Shown here: positions 1 to 6,933 of the stretch, one piece after another
How the letters are laid out: each line of letters begins with the position of its first letter
Position numbering within the stretch: the first letter of the stretch is position 1
NCBI GenBank assembly: GCA_022402505.1
Contig: JAKRSE010000326.1
Coordinates: 1-8,131 of the forward strand
Length of the DNA: 8,131 nt
Reading direction: 5' to 3'
DNA from: Fimbriimonadaceae bacterium
GTDB lineage: Bacteria > Armatimonadota > Fimbriimonadia > Fimbriimonadales > Fimbriimonadaceae
Notes under the pieces: generated by a model
What the model was told of the DNA's origin: nothing
Seen by the model: the letters and a program-made list of their open reading frames with translations, nothing else
Database searches by the model: none
Made by a program: the position numbers and the translations under genes

Positions 1-1163
1 AGAAGCGCGTCCACCTGCGGCCAGAGCTCGGGAGTCAGGTACCCCGAGCTCACCAGCTTCGCCACCGCATCCGCCAGAGCCACGAAGTCCTCGGCCACCG
101 AACGGCTGAACTCGAACAAAGGCGCCAGGTGGGCGGCATCGGGGAAGTTGAGCGTCGTCAGCGGCCGGAGCAGCTGGGCCGTGACCTGGTGCGCCACTCG
201 CTCCCGCTTCCGCTGGACCGCCCGCATCAGGAGCCCGCTGGCGTTCTCGCCGTTCGCCTTGTTCGAATTCTTCGCCTCGAGCACCGACTGGTAGGCGCCC
301 AGAACCCCGAGGAGCATCTGGCGGTCGCACCGATCCAGCGCCTCAAGGAACGCCCTCCCATCGCTCTTGGCCTCGATCAGCTTGAGGTCGGCTCCGTTGG
401 CCACGACCATCGCCGAAGCCCCCTGAAACCGCTCGATGTCCTCGAGCATCACCTGCTCGGGCGTCTTTCTCCCAGGCTTGGTCCCCAGGCCCGAGCTCGG
501 CGGCAGGATTCCCACGACCGAGGGCGTCGCCATCAATCCCATGAACCGAAAGAACTCCGGCATGGTCTTCATCGCGAAGACGTAGGGGTTGTACGCCGAT
601 CTGAGGACCGTCTCCGGAAACTCGATGACCAGGAACTTCTCGAGCGGAGCCGGAGGGCCGTTCCAGATGGTCTGGTTCCGCGGCAGGTAGCCGAGGCGCC
701 GTCCGAACTCATCCTCCACGAAGCTGATGTCCTCGCGACGCTTCACGGCGAGCCGCCCCGGAACCAGACGCCGAACTCCGTCCATCTCCCGGAACTCCCA
801 CTCGATCTCGGCCGGCGCCGCCTTGATCGCGAGCGCCTCCAGAAGCTCCTCCAGAACCAGCGGAAGCGGCTCGTGCAGGCCGTCGAGCGCCTTGCGGCAG
901 AAGTCGGCGATCTCCTCCGCCCTCCCGACATCCGGGTCGCCGTCCGGCAGGGCCCGGGGCGAGACCGTCCCTTCGGCTCCCAGAATCAGGCTCTTCCAGA
1001 TCTCCACGCCCGCCGAGATCGCAGGCTGCCTGAGCATCTCTCGGTAGACCTGCAGTCCTCGCTCCCCGGTCAGATCGTCGAAGGCCAGCGGCGTCACCCT
1101 CTGCCCGTTCAGCCCCTGCCGGAGCCCGCCCACCGTCGAAATCCGCTGGGTCAGAGCCCTCAT
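1..1163 (-). CDS. Phage portal protein (DUF935/Mu gp29-like), 3' end cut by left edge
   Basis: The frame is open from the ATG at 1161-1163 to base 3, giving 387 visible codons with no stop; portals of this type usually run to about 450-520 residues, so the C-terminus lies outside. The portal forms the dodecameric ring at the capsid vertex through which DNA is packaged. Visible support: an N-terminal segment around residues 25-55 (ERGLQVYREMLRQPAISAG) typical of portals; a PAEIEWEF stretch near residue 115 resembling the 'G.s..EI.W' signature of DUF935; a NPYVFAMKTMPEFFRFM segment from about residue 192; and a QLLRPLTTLNF stretch near residue 340 resembling the Mu gp29 'LIYPLLALN' region. It follows the large terminase directly, the conserved position for a portal. 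The ATG has GAGG five bases upstream (1169-1172). A GTG at 1179-1181 is an alternative in-frame start. The portal role is fairly secure; the exact family is less so. Confidence 0.78.
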   Translation of the reverse strand, partial: MRALTQRISTVGGLRQGLNGQRVTPLAFDDLTGERGLQVYREMLRQPAISAGVEIWKSLILGAEGTVSPRALPDGDPDVGRAEEIADFCRKALDGLHEPLPLVLEELLEALAIKAAPAEIEWEFREMDGVRRLVPGRLAVKRREDISFVEDEFGRRLGYLPRNQTIWNGPPAPLEKFLVIEFPETVLRSAYNPYVFAMKTMPEFFRFMGLMATPSVVGILPPSSGLGTKPGRKTPEQVMLEDIERFQGASAMVVANGADLKLIEAKSDGRAFLEALDRCDRQMLLGVLGAYQSVLEAKNSNKANGENASGLLMRAVQRKRERVAHQVTAQLLRPLTTLNFPDAAHLAPLFEFSRSVAEDFVALADAVAKLVSSGYLTPELWPQVDAL

Positions 1164-1205
1164 GTCCGCCTCGGAAGCCACGGCCCAACCATCGCCCGGG
1201 CGGAC

Positions 1206-2813
1206 TCACCCTCGACGCCTCCCGCCGACCGCCGACGAGTAGCCGAAGCTCGCATGGAGAAGGAACCACCGGATCGCCTGCCCCATCGCGTCCACCTGGT
1301 CGTCGTGCTTCGCCTTCGGGAATCCCGCCAGCTCCGCCTCGAACCCCGCCGCCCAGGGCGTCAGGCCGGGATGGGGGGTCGCCACCGAGCCCGCCTGCCA
1401 GGCGCCCGTCGTCGCCGCCGCCCGCCCCTCCTTCGCCGCCCCGTGCGCCGAGACCGGAACCATGATCGGGATCTCCCTCTGGAGCGTGTCGATGATCGCC
1501 GGACCGTTCGCCGCATCCTCCACCAGAACCGCCGCGGCCGCCGGATGGGCGCTCAAAACCTCGCGGATCGCCTGGACCGTCGCCGTGAAGCTGAGCCGCT
1601 CCCGCACCTGGTCCAGAAGCCACGCCCGTCCCTCCGCCCAGCCCCAGACCTGGATCACGACGTAGTCCGAGTCCTTCGCCGCCTTGAACGTGGCGTCCAC
1701 CGAAAGGATCACCAGCTCGAAGTCCGTCGGCAGAACCAGGATCGGAACCTGGATCTTCGAGACCTCCCCGGACTTCGCATCGACCGCCGTCACGACCTCG
1801 GGTGCGGCCGTCTCCCACGGCCGCACCCAATGCCGTCGCCACTGGGCCAGGAACATCAGACCGCCCGCGGGAGCCGGGTCCTGCTGAAGCTGGGCCGCCG
1901 CCTGCTCCGGCCCCAGGTCGCGTTCCATGTCCGCCACCACCTGGGCAGGGAACATCCCGGGGAAGAGAAGCTCCCCTTCCTCGCGGGGGTCCTTCCAGCC
2001 GAGCGACGTCGGGACGCTGATCCGCAGGTCCTGACGCATCGGGAGGATCAGGCACTCGTAGCCCGCCGCCTTGCAGGCGTCCCCGATGTCGCCCTCCGCC
2101 ACCCGCTGACCGATCACGACCCGCCGCTTCTGCCGCATGTCCCGGAACCGGGTGCTCATCGCCTTCTGGAACCAGTCGACCACGCCCTTCAGCGCCTCCG
2201 GAGTGTGGCGGCCGTCGCCGATGTTGTGGCCGTCGTCCAGGATCAGGACGTTCCCGCGAAAGCCCGTCCCCTTCGATCCGACCGACAGGGCCAGCCGCTC
2301 GCCGCCCTGGGTCGTCCGGTAGTAGCCCTTCGTGTTCTGGTCTCCCTTCAGGCTCCAGTCCCGGCCGTAGGAGCTCCGGTACCAGTCCGACTCCACCACG
2401 TCCCTGGTGCGGACCGCATCCCGCAGGGCCAGATCCTGGGCGTACGAGGCGGTCAGGATGCCCCATTCCGGGCTCCTCGCCCAGATCCAGGCAGGCCACA
2501 GCACGACCCCGAACAGCGACTTGTTCATCCCGGGCGGGATGTTGATCAGCAGATCGCGGATCGAGCCTTCATAGACCGCCTGCAGGTGGTCCGCCATCGC
2601 ATCGAGGTGCCACCACCACTCCAGGTCGATGTCCGGCGAGACGAGCGGCCAGGCCTGCCGGACGAACTCGGCGAACGAGGCCCGCCCCGCCTCAAGCTCC
2701 GGATCGGCCCCGTCAGTTGCGGCGAGCTCCGCCAGCCCCTTCTGAAGGCTCAGGAGCGCGGAGTCGAGCAATCTCGGCTTGGATTCCTCGAAGGGCAGAC
2801 GGCTCCTTGACAT
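1206..2813 (-). CDS. Phage terminase, large subunit (TerL)
   Basis: This is the ATP-driven packaging motor and headful nuclease (535 residues, full length for the family). In the N-terminal ATPase domain, Walker A is NIPPGMNKS at residues 91-99, Walker B is VLILDDGHN at about 189-197 with D193/D194, and the coupling motif is VVIGQRVAEGD at about 232-241, which resembles the QRLHEDDL form of other TerLs. In the C-terminal RNase-H-like nuclease, the acidic residues are D372 (SVDATFK), E432/D433 (VEDAANG) and D504/D505/D508 (KHDDQVDAM). All active-site positions expected for an active enzyme appear filled. It works with the small subunit upstream and docks on the portal encoded downstream. The ATG start gives a 101-base overlap with the upstream gene. 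An in-frame TTG at 2769-2771, preceded by GAGG, would shorten the overlap to 59 bases but not remove it. N-terminal sequence up to about residue 45 is poorly conserved in this family, so the start is uncertain. Confidence 0.95.
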   Translation of the reverse strand: MSRSRLPFEESKPRLLDSALLSLQKGLAELAATDGADPELEAGRASFAEFVRQAWPLVSPDIDLEWWWHLDAMADHLQAVYEGSIRDLLINIPPGMNKSLFGVVLWPAWIWARSPEWGILTASYAQDLALRDAVRTRDVVESDWYRSSYGRDWSLKGDQNTKGYYRTTQGGERLALSVGSKGTGFRGNVLILDDGHNIGDGRHTPEALKGVVDWFQKAMSTRFRDMRQKRRVVIGQRVAEGDIGDACKAAGYECLILPMRQDLRISVPTSLGWKDPREEGELLFPGMFPAQVVADMERDLGPEQAAAQLQQDPAPAGGLMFLAQWRRHWVRPWETAAPEVVTAVDAKSGEVSKIQVPILVLPTDFELVILSVDATFKAAKDSDYVVIQVWGWAEGRAWLLDQVRERLSFTATVQAIREVLSAHPAAAAVLVEDAANGPAIIDTLQREIPIMVPVSAHGAAKEGRAAATTGAWQAGSVATPHPGLTPWAAGFEAELAGFPKAKHDDQVDAMGQAIRWFLLHASFGYSSAVGGRRRG

Positions 2814-3369
2814 GGCGGTTCACAGCGTCGAGCAGATAGGCGACCAGCGCCTGAGCCTCCCGGGCGGTCAGGCTCGACGCTTCGGCCTGCCGCTGACGAG
2901 CCATCGCCAGAAGCAGGTTCGCCTTGGAATGCATCAGGCTCAGCGCCGCCCGCTCGTGTCCCTGAATCGCCGCGCCGTCTCGAACCATCGCCTGCAGCTT
3001 CGGCAGAGCCTCGAGGAGCGAGACCCCCTCGTCTTCGGCCGACCTCTCCGCCAGCAGTTCGAGGAACTCCGACATCCGGCCCCAGGCCTCCGCCGAGGTC
3101 GTCCCGCCCATCAGCCGCAGCCGCTCGGTCAGCAGAGCCTCGACCACCGCCGCCTCGTCCCTCAGGTCCTGCTCGCCCTGGATCGCCTCTTCGAAGGCGC
3201 CGAGCAGACCCTTGGGCAGATACTTGGAATACCTCCCGCTCTTCAGCGGCGCTCCCGGCGATTTGCCCCCGTGAAGGCGGCACCGGTTCGAACCCTCGCA
3301 GGGCGACTTCTGGCACGGCTTTCCGGACCGGGTCTTCGCTCCGCAGATGCGCCGCTTCGGCTCCTTCAT
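2713..3369 (-). CDS. Probable terminase small subunit, HGG zinc-motif type
   Basis: This 218-residue protein begins with a short cysteine-rich module: C9, C19, C24, C30 and H33, in CGAKTRSGKPCQ followed by RCRLHGGKSPGAP. This N-terminal pattern (CGAkTRsGkPC...CrlHGG.spGAP) is common in phage and prophage proteins encoded just before the large terminase, and it probably binds zinc and DNA. The rest (about 45-200) is charged and helix-forming, suiting oligomerisation or DNA recognition. Its place immediately upstream of TerL, overlapping it by 101 bases, supports the small-subunit role: recognition of the packaging site and loading of TerL. No classic helix-turn-helix can be picked out by eye, so this is family and context evidence. 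The ATG lies behind a G-rich stretch (GGCGGGGGAACCCC) rather than a clean ribosome site. Alternative: an HGG-motif protein of unknown role next to TerL. Confidence 0.78.
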   Translation of the reverse strand: MKEPKRRICGAKTRSGKPCQKSPCEGSNRCRLHGGKSPGAPLKSGRYSKYLPKGLLGAFEEAIQGEQDLRDEAAVVEALLTERLRLMGGTTSAEAWGRMSEFLELLAERSAEDEGVSLLEALPKLQAMVRDGAAIQGHERAALSLMHSKANLLLAMARQRQAEASSLTAREAQALVAYLLDAVNRHVKEPSALRGIQAEIARLRAPEPSEGAGGARRN

Positions 3370-3411
3370 GGGGTTCCCCCGCCTTCACCGGGTTCCAGGT
3401 TCAAGCCCGGA

Positions 3412-3687
3412 TCACTTCACCAGGCTTCGGGCGCCCCACCGGACCAGGATCGCCAGCGCGTTCCCCAGATGGTCCGCCGCCCTGCGGAACTCTTCGAGGA
3501 CCTTCCGGCGGTCGGTGTGCTCCCGCTCCACGCCGAAGCGGTCGCAGAGCCAGCGGACGTCCTTCTCCGGCAGAGTGACGGCCCGGTCAGCCGCCGCGTC
3601 GATGCCTTCGAGGTTTCGGTCGATCAGGCCGTTGATGATCCCGGCCAGCAGGGCCCTGGGGCCTCCGAGGATGTCGATGATGTTCAT
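3412..3687 (-). CDS. Hypothetical phage protein, 91 residues
   Basis: Small protein not recognised. It begins MNIIDILGGPRALLAGIINGLIDRN, a hydrophobic/amphipathic helix, and continues as a charged, probably helical protein (DRFGVEREHTDRRKVLEEFRR) ending in a second hydrophobic stretch (LGNALAILVRW) and a basic tail. There is no signal peptide and no clear membrane span. Its start overlaps the stop of the upstream coiled-coil gene by ATGA (3684-3687), so it is probably translationally coupled to it. The next gene, the putative small terminase, starts 42 bases downstream. This corresponds to the Mu interval between lysis genes and gene 27, which holds several small poorly characterised proteins. 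A role in lysis control or packaging cannot be decided from sequence. The ORF itself is well supported by coupling, length and operon fit. Confidence 0.75.
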   Translation of the reverse strand: MNIIDILGGPRALLAGIINGLIDRNLEGIDAAADRAVTLPEKDVRWLCDRFGVEREHTDRRKVLEEFRRAADHLGNALAILVRWGARSLVK

Positions 3688-3968
3688 CGACCCGAACCAT
3701 CGCGCCCTTGCTCCAGGATTGCCGAGATCCTGGCGAGCATCTCCTTGTTCGCCCTGGTGCGCTCATCAACCTGGGAGATCGTCGCCTTGATCTCGCGAAC
3801 GACCTCCCGCGTTTCTGCCCGGTCCTGGAGCCCTGAAGTTTCAAGCGTCTGGACGCGCTGAGTCAGTGAACCGACGACGATCCCCGCAGTCACCAGGGCT
3901 CCGAACAAAGAGAGGGCGACGCCGATCGCGGCGATCAGCAGGCTCGCCTGCCGCTCGGACTGACTCAT
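3684..3968 (-). CDS. Membrane-anchored coiled-coil protein, possible spanin or DUF2730 (Mu gp25)-like
   Basis: This 94-residue protein has one N-terminal membrane segment at about residues 9-33 (LLIAAIGVALSLFGALV and following), then a charged coiled-coil-like helix over about 35-88 (TQRVQTLET, REVVREIKATISQVDERT, NKEMLARISAILEQ). This topology fits an inner-membrane spanin (Rz-like) or the small Mu gp25/DUF2730 proteins found in the same place in Mu-like phages. A hydrophobic anchor plus periplasmic coiled coil would help disrupt the envelope at lysis, but no outer-membrane partner lipoprotein (lipobox) is visible nearby or embedded in an obvious way. The start is well defined: GAGG at 3976-3979 lies seven bases before the ATG, which overlaps the upstream stop (ATGA, 3965-3968). 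The downstream gene is coupled the same way. Gene secure; function inferred. Confidence 0.8.
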   Translation of the reverse strand: MSQSERQASLLIAAIGVALSLFGALVTAGIVVGSLTQRVQTLETSGLQDRAETREVVREIKATISQVDERTRANKEMLARISAILEQGRDGSGR

Positions 3969-4171
3969 AGACCAACCTCAGGAAGGAGCGGAGTCAAGGC
4001 AAAGCCTGCCGAAATGCCGCCGAGAAGGCGGGCATAGAGCTCGTAGGGATTGAACCGGACATCCTCGCCCGAATCGATCCGGTTCTGGATGGCCGCCCGG
4101 TACTTGCACCAGTCGTAGAGCCCGACGATGATGCCGCCAATCAGCGTCCAGAAAATCCTCTGAGTGCTCAT
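3965..4171 (-). CDS. Small membrane protein, possible holin
   Basis: Only the last 68 codons of a longer open frame look like a gene: from the ATG at 4169-4171 the product begins MSTQRIFWTLIGGIIVGLYDW, a hydrophobic helix at about residues 6-20. A polar loop follows (KYRAAIQNRIDSGEDVRFNPYELY), then a second weaker hydrophobic stretch at about 46-63 (ARLLGGISAGFALTPLLP). Two short membrane segments and position between the endolysin and the coiled-coil protein fit a holin or holin-like pore protein that lets the endolysin reach the peptidoglycan. The open frame upstream to 4561 is rejected because it crosses a compositional break and lies antisense to the protease gene. The stop overlaps the next start by ATGA. 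The call rests on size, hydrophobicity and context, with no family motif recognised. Confidence 0.72.
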   Translation of the reverse strand: MSTQRIFWTLIGGIIVGLYDWCKYRAAIQNRIDSGEDVRFNPYELYARLLGGISAGFALTPLLPEVGL

Positions 4172-4394
4172 CACCCCAAACCATCGCCAGTCGAAGGAAA
4201 CCTCGTTGAAGCGAGACGCCGCCTGCTTGCCCTTTCGGGCTCCAAGGGGCCAGGCTCGGGACTCATTGCGCCCCAGTACAGTGTTGGCAGGGCTCAGGCA
4301 AGAATGAATCATGGACGGGGCAGAGGATAGTACATCAGAAAATTTTGATAAATAGGGTCGAAAAAGCTTCCAGGACTCTGGTAGCCTCATCTGC
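4172..4394. other. Non-coding divergent interval between holin-like gene and protease gene
   Basis: This 223-base stretch separates the minus-strand holin-like gene from the plus-strand protease gene. Its left half (to about 4300) is GC-rich like the phage genes. Its right part, about 4313-4370, turns abruptly AT-rich (for example TCAGAAAATTTTGATAAATAG), matching the change in composition of the protease gene. The left border of the acquired segment therefore probably lies near 4300-4320. Minus-strand late transcripts must cross the protease gene to reach the downstream genes, or a fresh promoter must lie here. A short GCCC-TTTC-GGGC hairpin at about 4229-4240 has no T-run and is not called a terminator. 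Confidence 0.6.
4284..4312 (+). promoter_or_regulatory. Weak candidate promoter for the protease gene
   Basis: TTGGCA at 4284-4289 matches five of six bases of the sigma-70 -35 consensus and is followed, after 17 bases, by AATCAT at 4307-4312, which matches four of six bases of the -10 consensus. Transcription would begin near 4319, leaving a leader of about 75 bases before the ATG at 4395. The -10 match is poor, and the AT-rich stretch just downstream (4340-4355) could hold the true site. This is a suggestion only. Confidence 0.25.
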
Positions 4395-6026
4395 ATGAAC
4401 ATCATGGTCCGGCTCCTGCTCCTGTTCTCTGGTGTTGCTGTAACGGTAGCAGGGCCGCAAGAGACGATTAGCCTCAGAGTGCTGATACTGGACGACCTCG
4501 AGCCTCGCCCGGTCGCCTTTGTTGACTTTGAGGCCGTGAGCGAGTCAGGCCCCACCGTCACCCAGCGGACAAACGAGGCTGGTGAGGTTGTTTTCAGACT
4601 CGTCCCCGGTTCCTACACGATCCGGAACGTCCGTCCGGTTCAGTTCAAAGGCAAGGATTATGTCTGGTCCAAGAGGGTTACCGTCGCCACGGGTCGGACG
4701 GACTCTCTAACGTGGACTGATGCAGATGCCACTTCAACGGTGTCCATAGGCACCCGCCAAGCCACAACAGAAACAGCTATTTATCAGAAATTTAAGAACT
4801 CAGTTGTGACGGTTCTTTCTGATGCCGGGAAGGGCTCTGGTTTCTTGATAGACAAGAAGAATGGCCTGATACTGACCAATTCGCACGTGCTTACTGGCAG
4901 CCTTAGTCTCGCTGTTGCATTCAGCAAACGGGAGCAAGTCTCAGCTGTAGTGGTCGCGGAGGACCCTCGATTGGACCTGGCTGTAATTGCGGTCGCTCCC
5001 GAGAAAGTTGCCAACCGAGAGCAACTACCATTGCTTCCAACTGGGCAGCCAATCGGGTCTGAGGGAGAGCGAGTGGTGGCGATCGGATCTCCACTTCATC
5101 AGGAACAGGTGTTAACCATGGGTATTATCTCCAAGGTTGAAGAGAATGTCTTGTTTTCTGATGTATCAATCAACCCCGGAAATTCTGGCGGGCCTGTTTT
5201 GAACGTTGCCGGCCAGGTTGTCGGCGTCGCAACGTTCGCAGACTTGGGCCGCGGCACGCCTGGCCTTGGTGGGATTGTACCCATCAGGTTGGGTGAGCCT
5301 CTCATTCAGGCCGCAAGGGCCAAGGTGGCGTCACTAGAGGTCGTCTCCAAACCTTTGCCAGTAGTTTCCAGTGTATCAATACCGAGTGACATGTTGGAGG
5401 CTATTGCGTCGAACATCAAGAAGGATCCACCATTCATCGCTGCACCACGTAACTTTAGAACCTACATGATTACTCCTTTTGATATGGCGGCCTCTGAAGT
5501 GAGATACCAGCAGGAGTTGCAACGAAAGATAGCCCGGAGATACAGAGGGAAGCTCCCACCGGACCAGGCTGCGGCTTTCGGTCCGTCGGGCTTCTGGACC
5601 ACATATGTTTCTAGCTCAAATGATCCTCTTGTGGTGTTCCAAGTCTTGCCTTGGCCGAAGCAGACCAGCGGCAGCGTCTGGAATCAGCTTTTGTTTGGGG
5701 GTGCCGCTGGTCCCGCTAAGCTTGAACTCCGGGACGACTTTCTTAAGCTAGAGCTTTACAGGAACGGTCAACTTGTGGAACCGATCCGACGGTCCAGGAT
5801 TCGGGACACAAAGCTTTACCTATCCTACTCCATAGAGCTAGACGATACGGCTATGGCTGGTGTTTACTCCTACGATCCAAGAGAGTTCCGCCCTGGCTCG
5901 AAGCTTCAGGCCAGGGTGTGGAAGAACGATGGCAGGTCATCCACTGACTACCAGATTCCAGACTCGCAACTGAAGCGCATATGGGGTCAGTTCGAAGCTT
6001 GGGCCGAGATGGCTGGCGACAAATAA
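4395..6026 (+). CDS. Exported trypsin/HtrA-like serine protease with N-terminal beta-sandwich-like domain (moron/cargo gene)
   Basis: A 543-residue protein. Residues 1-20 form a signal peptide (MNIMVRLLLLFSGVAVTVAG), so it is likely exported. Residues about 22-110 look like a carboxypeptidase-regulatory/CNA-B type domain (LEPRPVAFVDFEA, then TNEAGEVVFRLVPGSYTI, the usual 'G.v.f.l.pG.Y.i' signature). Residues about 128-305 form a trypsin-like protease: GSGFLIDKKNGLILTNSHV with H164, DLAVI with D194, and NPGNSGGPV with S264, giving a complete catalytic triad as in HtrA/DegP. No PDZ domain follows. Residues about 330-543 are an unrecognised, apparently beta-rich C-terminal region (KLELRDDFLKLELYRNGQ, SGIELDD-like and YSYDPREFRPGSKL stretches). 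It is the only plus-strand gene, has lower GC than its neighbours, and faces the endolysin gene tail to tail. No strong ribosome site precedes the ATG; a second ATG at codon 4 is possible. Substrate unknown. Protease identity is near certain; a phage-related benefit such as lysogenic conversion is inferred. Confidence 0.95.
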   Translation: MNIMVRLLLLFSGVAVTVAGPQETISLRVLILDDLEPRPVAFVDFEAVSESGPTVTQRTNEAGEVVFRLVPGSYTIRNVRPVQFKGKDYVWSKRVTVATGRTDSLTWTDADATSTVSIGTRQATTETAIYQKFKNSVVTVLSDAGKGSGFLIDKKNGLILTNSHVLTGSLSLAVAFSKREQVSAVVVAEDPRLDLAVIAVAPEKVANREQLPLLPTGQPIGSEGERVVAIGSPLHQEQVLTMGIISKVEENVLFSDVSINPGNSGGPVLNVAGQVVGVATFADLGRGTPGLGGIVPIRLGEPLIQAARAKVASLEVVSKPLPVVSSVSIPSDMLEAIASNIKKDPPFIAAPRNFRTYMITPFDMAASEVRYQQELQRKIARRYRGKLPPDQAAAFGPSGFWTTYVSSSNDPLVVFQVLPWPKQTSGSVWNQLLFGGAAGPAKLELRDDFLKLELYRNGQLVEPIRRSRIRDTKLYLSYSIELDDTAMAGVYSYDPREFRPGSKLQARVWKNDGRSSTDYQIPDSQLKRIWGQFEAWAEMAGDK

Positions 6027-6084
6027 CTGCGTCTTCAGAATTGGCCCCTAGGGGATGTGAGTCGCGCTGTGTGACGGGTCGATT
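6027..6084. other. Short convergent intergenic gap
   Basis: These 58 bases separate the ends of the protease gene (TAA at 6024-6026) and the endolysin gene (stop at 6085-6087 on the minus strand). It contains a ten-base perfect palindrome, CCCCTAGGGG, without a loop or T-run. No convincing terminator for either direction is visible, and the right border of the lower-GC segment lies about here. Confidence 0.5.
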
Positions 6085-6933
6085 CTAGGATAGCGGTTTG
6101 GCGTGACCCTTCGTCAGCACGACGCTCCTGGCTTCTGCATCGACGGCGATCCGGGCGCGGCCGCGGGCGGCATCGGCCAGGGAGACCCATCCGGCCCCGG
6201 AAGAATCGACCTGGACGACGGTGAGCCCGAGGATCGCAGGCCACCCGAACACCGCGGCCACGTCCTTCCGACGGACCAGGTTCCGCCCGCCCTCGAGGAT
6301 CACCGGACCCGGCCACTCTTCGCCCCCCATCTGGCCGCTCATGATCTTGATCCTCCAGCCCGGCGAGGTCCTCGGAGTCGGCTCGGGCCTCCGCGCCTCC
6401 AGGATCAGACCTTCCACCCAGCTTTTCGACACCAGGCGCCCAGGGCAGGTCTTCCTCGTGCTCTTGTCGTCTCGGTGGAAGTTCCAGCGGTTCGTACCGA
6501 TGCGGTCCAGCAGAGCCTCGGCCGCCTGAGCCGCATTGTGCCAGCAGGCGAGCCCCCGACCGCTGCGCGGATCTTCCCGGTCATAGTCGCCCAGGACCTC
6601 GATCCCCAGAAACCGGGAATTGAACTCCACCGCGTGGACTCCCCGTCGGTCCAGCCTCTGAAAGACGATGATCCCATCCTCTCGGTCATCCACGAAGAGA
6701 TGCGGCGCCCCCGACCATCCAAGAGTGTTCTCGTAGTAGTGGCGAAGGTTCTGAAGATGGGCCTGGGTGAACCCGGCCGGCCTCATTGAAAGGCTCGGAT
6801 TTGCCGTGTGGTGAAGCGTCACCCCCACCGGGTTCCAGCCCGGCGAGGCGAGGTGGGCCTGTCGAAGATGGAGCCGGAAGGCCTCGGGAGTGAACCTGCG
6901 GCCGACAAAGGGAATCGCCATGCCCTCAACCAT
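6085..6933 (-). CDS. Endolysin: N-acetylmuramoyl-L-alanine amidase (Amidase_2 type)
   Basis: Zinc amidase that cuts the bond between N-acetylmuramic acid and L-alanine of peptidoglycan at the end of infection. The catalytic domain spans about residues 30-175. VTLHHTANPS supplies the first zinc histidine (H41), LGWSGAPHLFV and the following dG.I strand are typical of the fold, and FLGIEVLGDYD is the conserved core strand. NFHRDDKSTRKTCPGRL supplies H153, K161 and C163. H/H/C zinc ligands with lysine two residues before the cysteine match the arrangement in T7 lysozyme. A linker (about 180-195) leads to a C-terminal region (about 205-275) with NLVRRKDVAAVFGW and GWVSLADAARGRARIAVDAEARSVVLTKG-like half-sites, resembling the copper-amine-oxidase N-terminal-like domain used as a cell-wall attachment module. 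There is no signal peptide, so release probably needs the holin. The first ATG overlaps the upstream stop by 8 bases (6926-6933). An ATG at codon 5 (6919-6921) is an equally plausible start. Confidence 0.95.
   Translation of the reverse strand: MVEGMAIPFVGRRFTPEAFRLHLRQAHLASPGWNPVGVTLHHTANPSLSMRPAGFTQAHLQNLRHYYENTLGWSGAPHLFVDDREDGIIVFQRLDRRGVHAVEFNSRFLGIEVLGDYDREDPRSGRGLACWHNAAQAAEALLDRIGTNRWNFHRDDKSTRKTCPGRLVSKSWVEGLILEARRPEPTPRTSPGWRIKIMSGQMGGEEWPGPVILEGGRNLVRRKDVAAVFGWPAILGLTVVQVDSSGAGWVSLADAARGRARIAVDAEARSVVLTKGHAKPLS

Noticed and set aside
709..2499. Long minus-strand open frame (596 codons) in another phase over TerL and portal
   Set aside because: Glycine/arginine-rich low-complexity translation that spans the boundary between two genuine genes; a shadow frame.
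129..2810. Very long plus-strand open frame (893 codons) antisense to portal and large terminase
   Set aside because: Its product is arginine- and proline-rich with no recognisable motif, while the opposite strand encodes clear TerL and portal sequences. It is a typical shadow frame of high-GC coding DNA.
3281..3300. tRNA T-arm-like sequence GGTTCGAACC, and a second GGTTCAAGCCC near 3396-3410
   Set aside because: The first lies in codons of the small terminase zinc motif. Neither has an acceptor stem, anticodon arm or CCA context, and the stems do not pair properly, so no tRNA or attachment site is called.
4311..4355. Mini-ORF of 14 codons (MDGAEDSTSENFDK) upstream of and in frame with the protease gene
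   Set aside because: Ends at TAG before the protease start, has no ribosome site and would be expected by chance; not called a leader peptide.
4172..4561. Upstream extension of the holin-like gene to a start at 4561
   Set aside because: The added part overlaps the protease gene antisense, crosses the GC break and reads as low-quality serine-rich sequence; the ATG at 4169-4171 gives a sensible membrane protein.
6046..6055. CCCCTAGGGG palindrome after the protease gene as a terminator
   Set aside because: A perfect ten-base palindrome cannot form a stable loop and no T-run follows.
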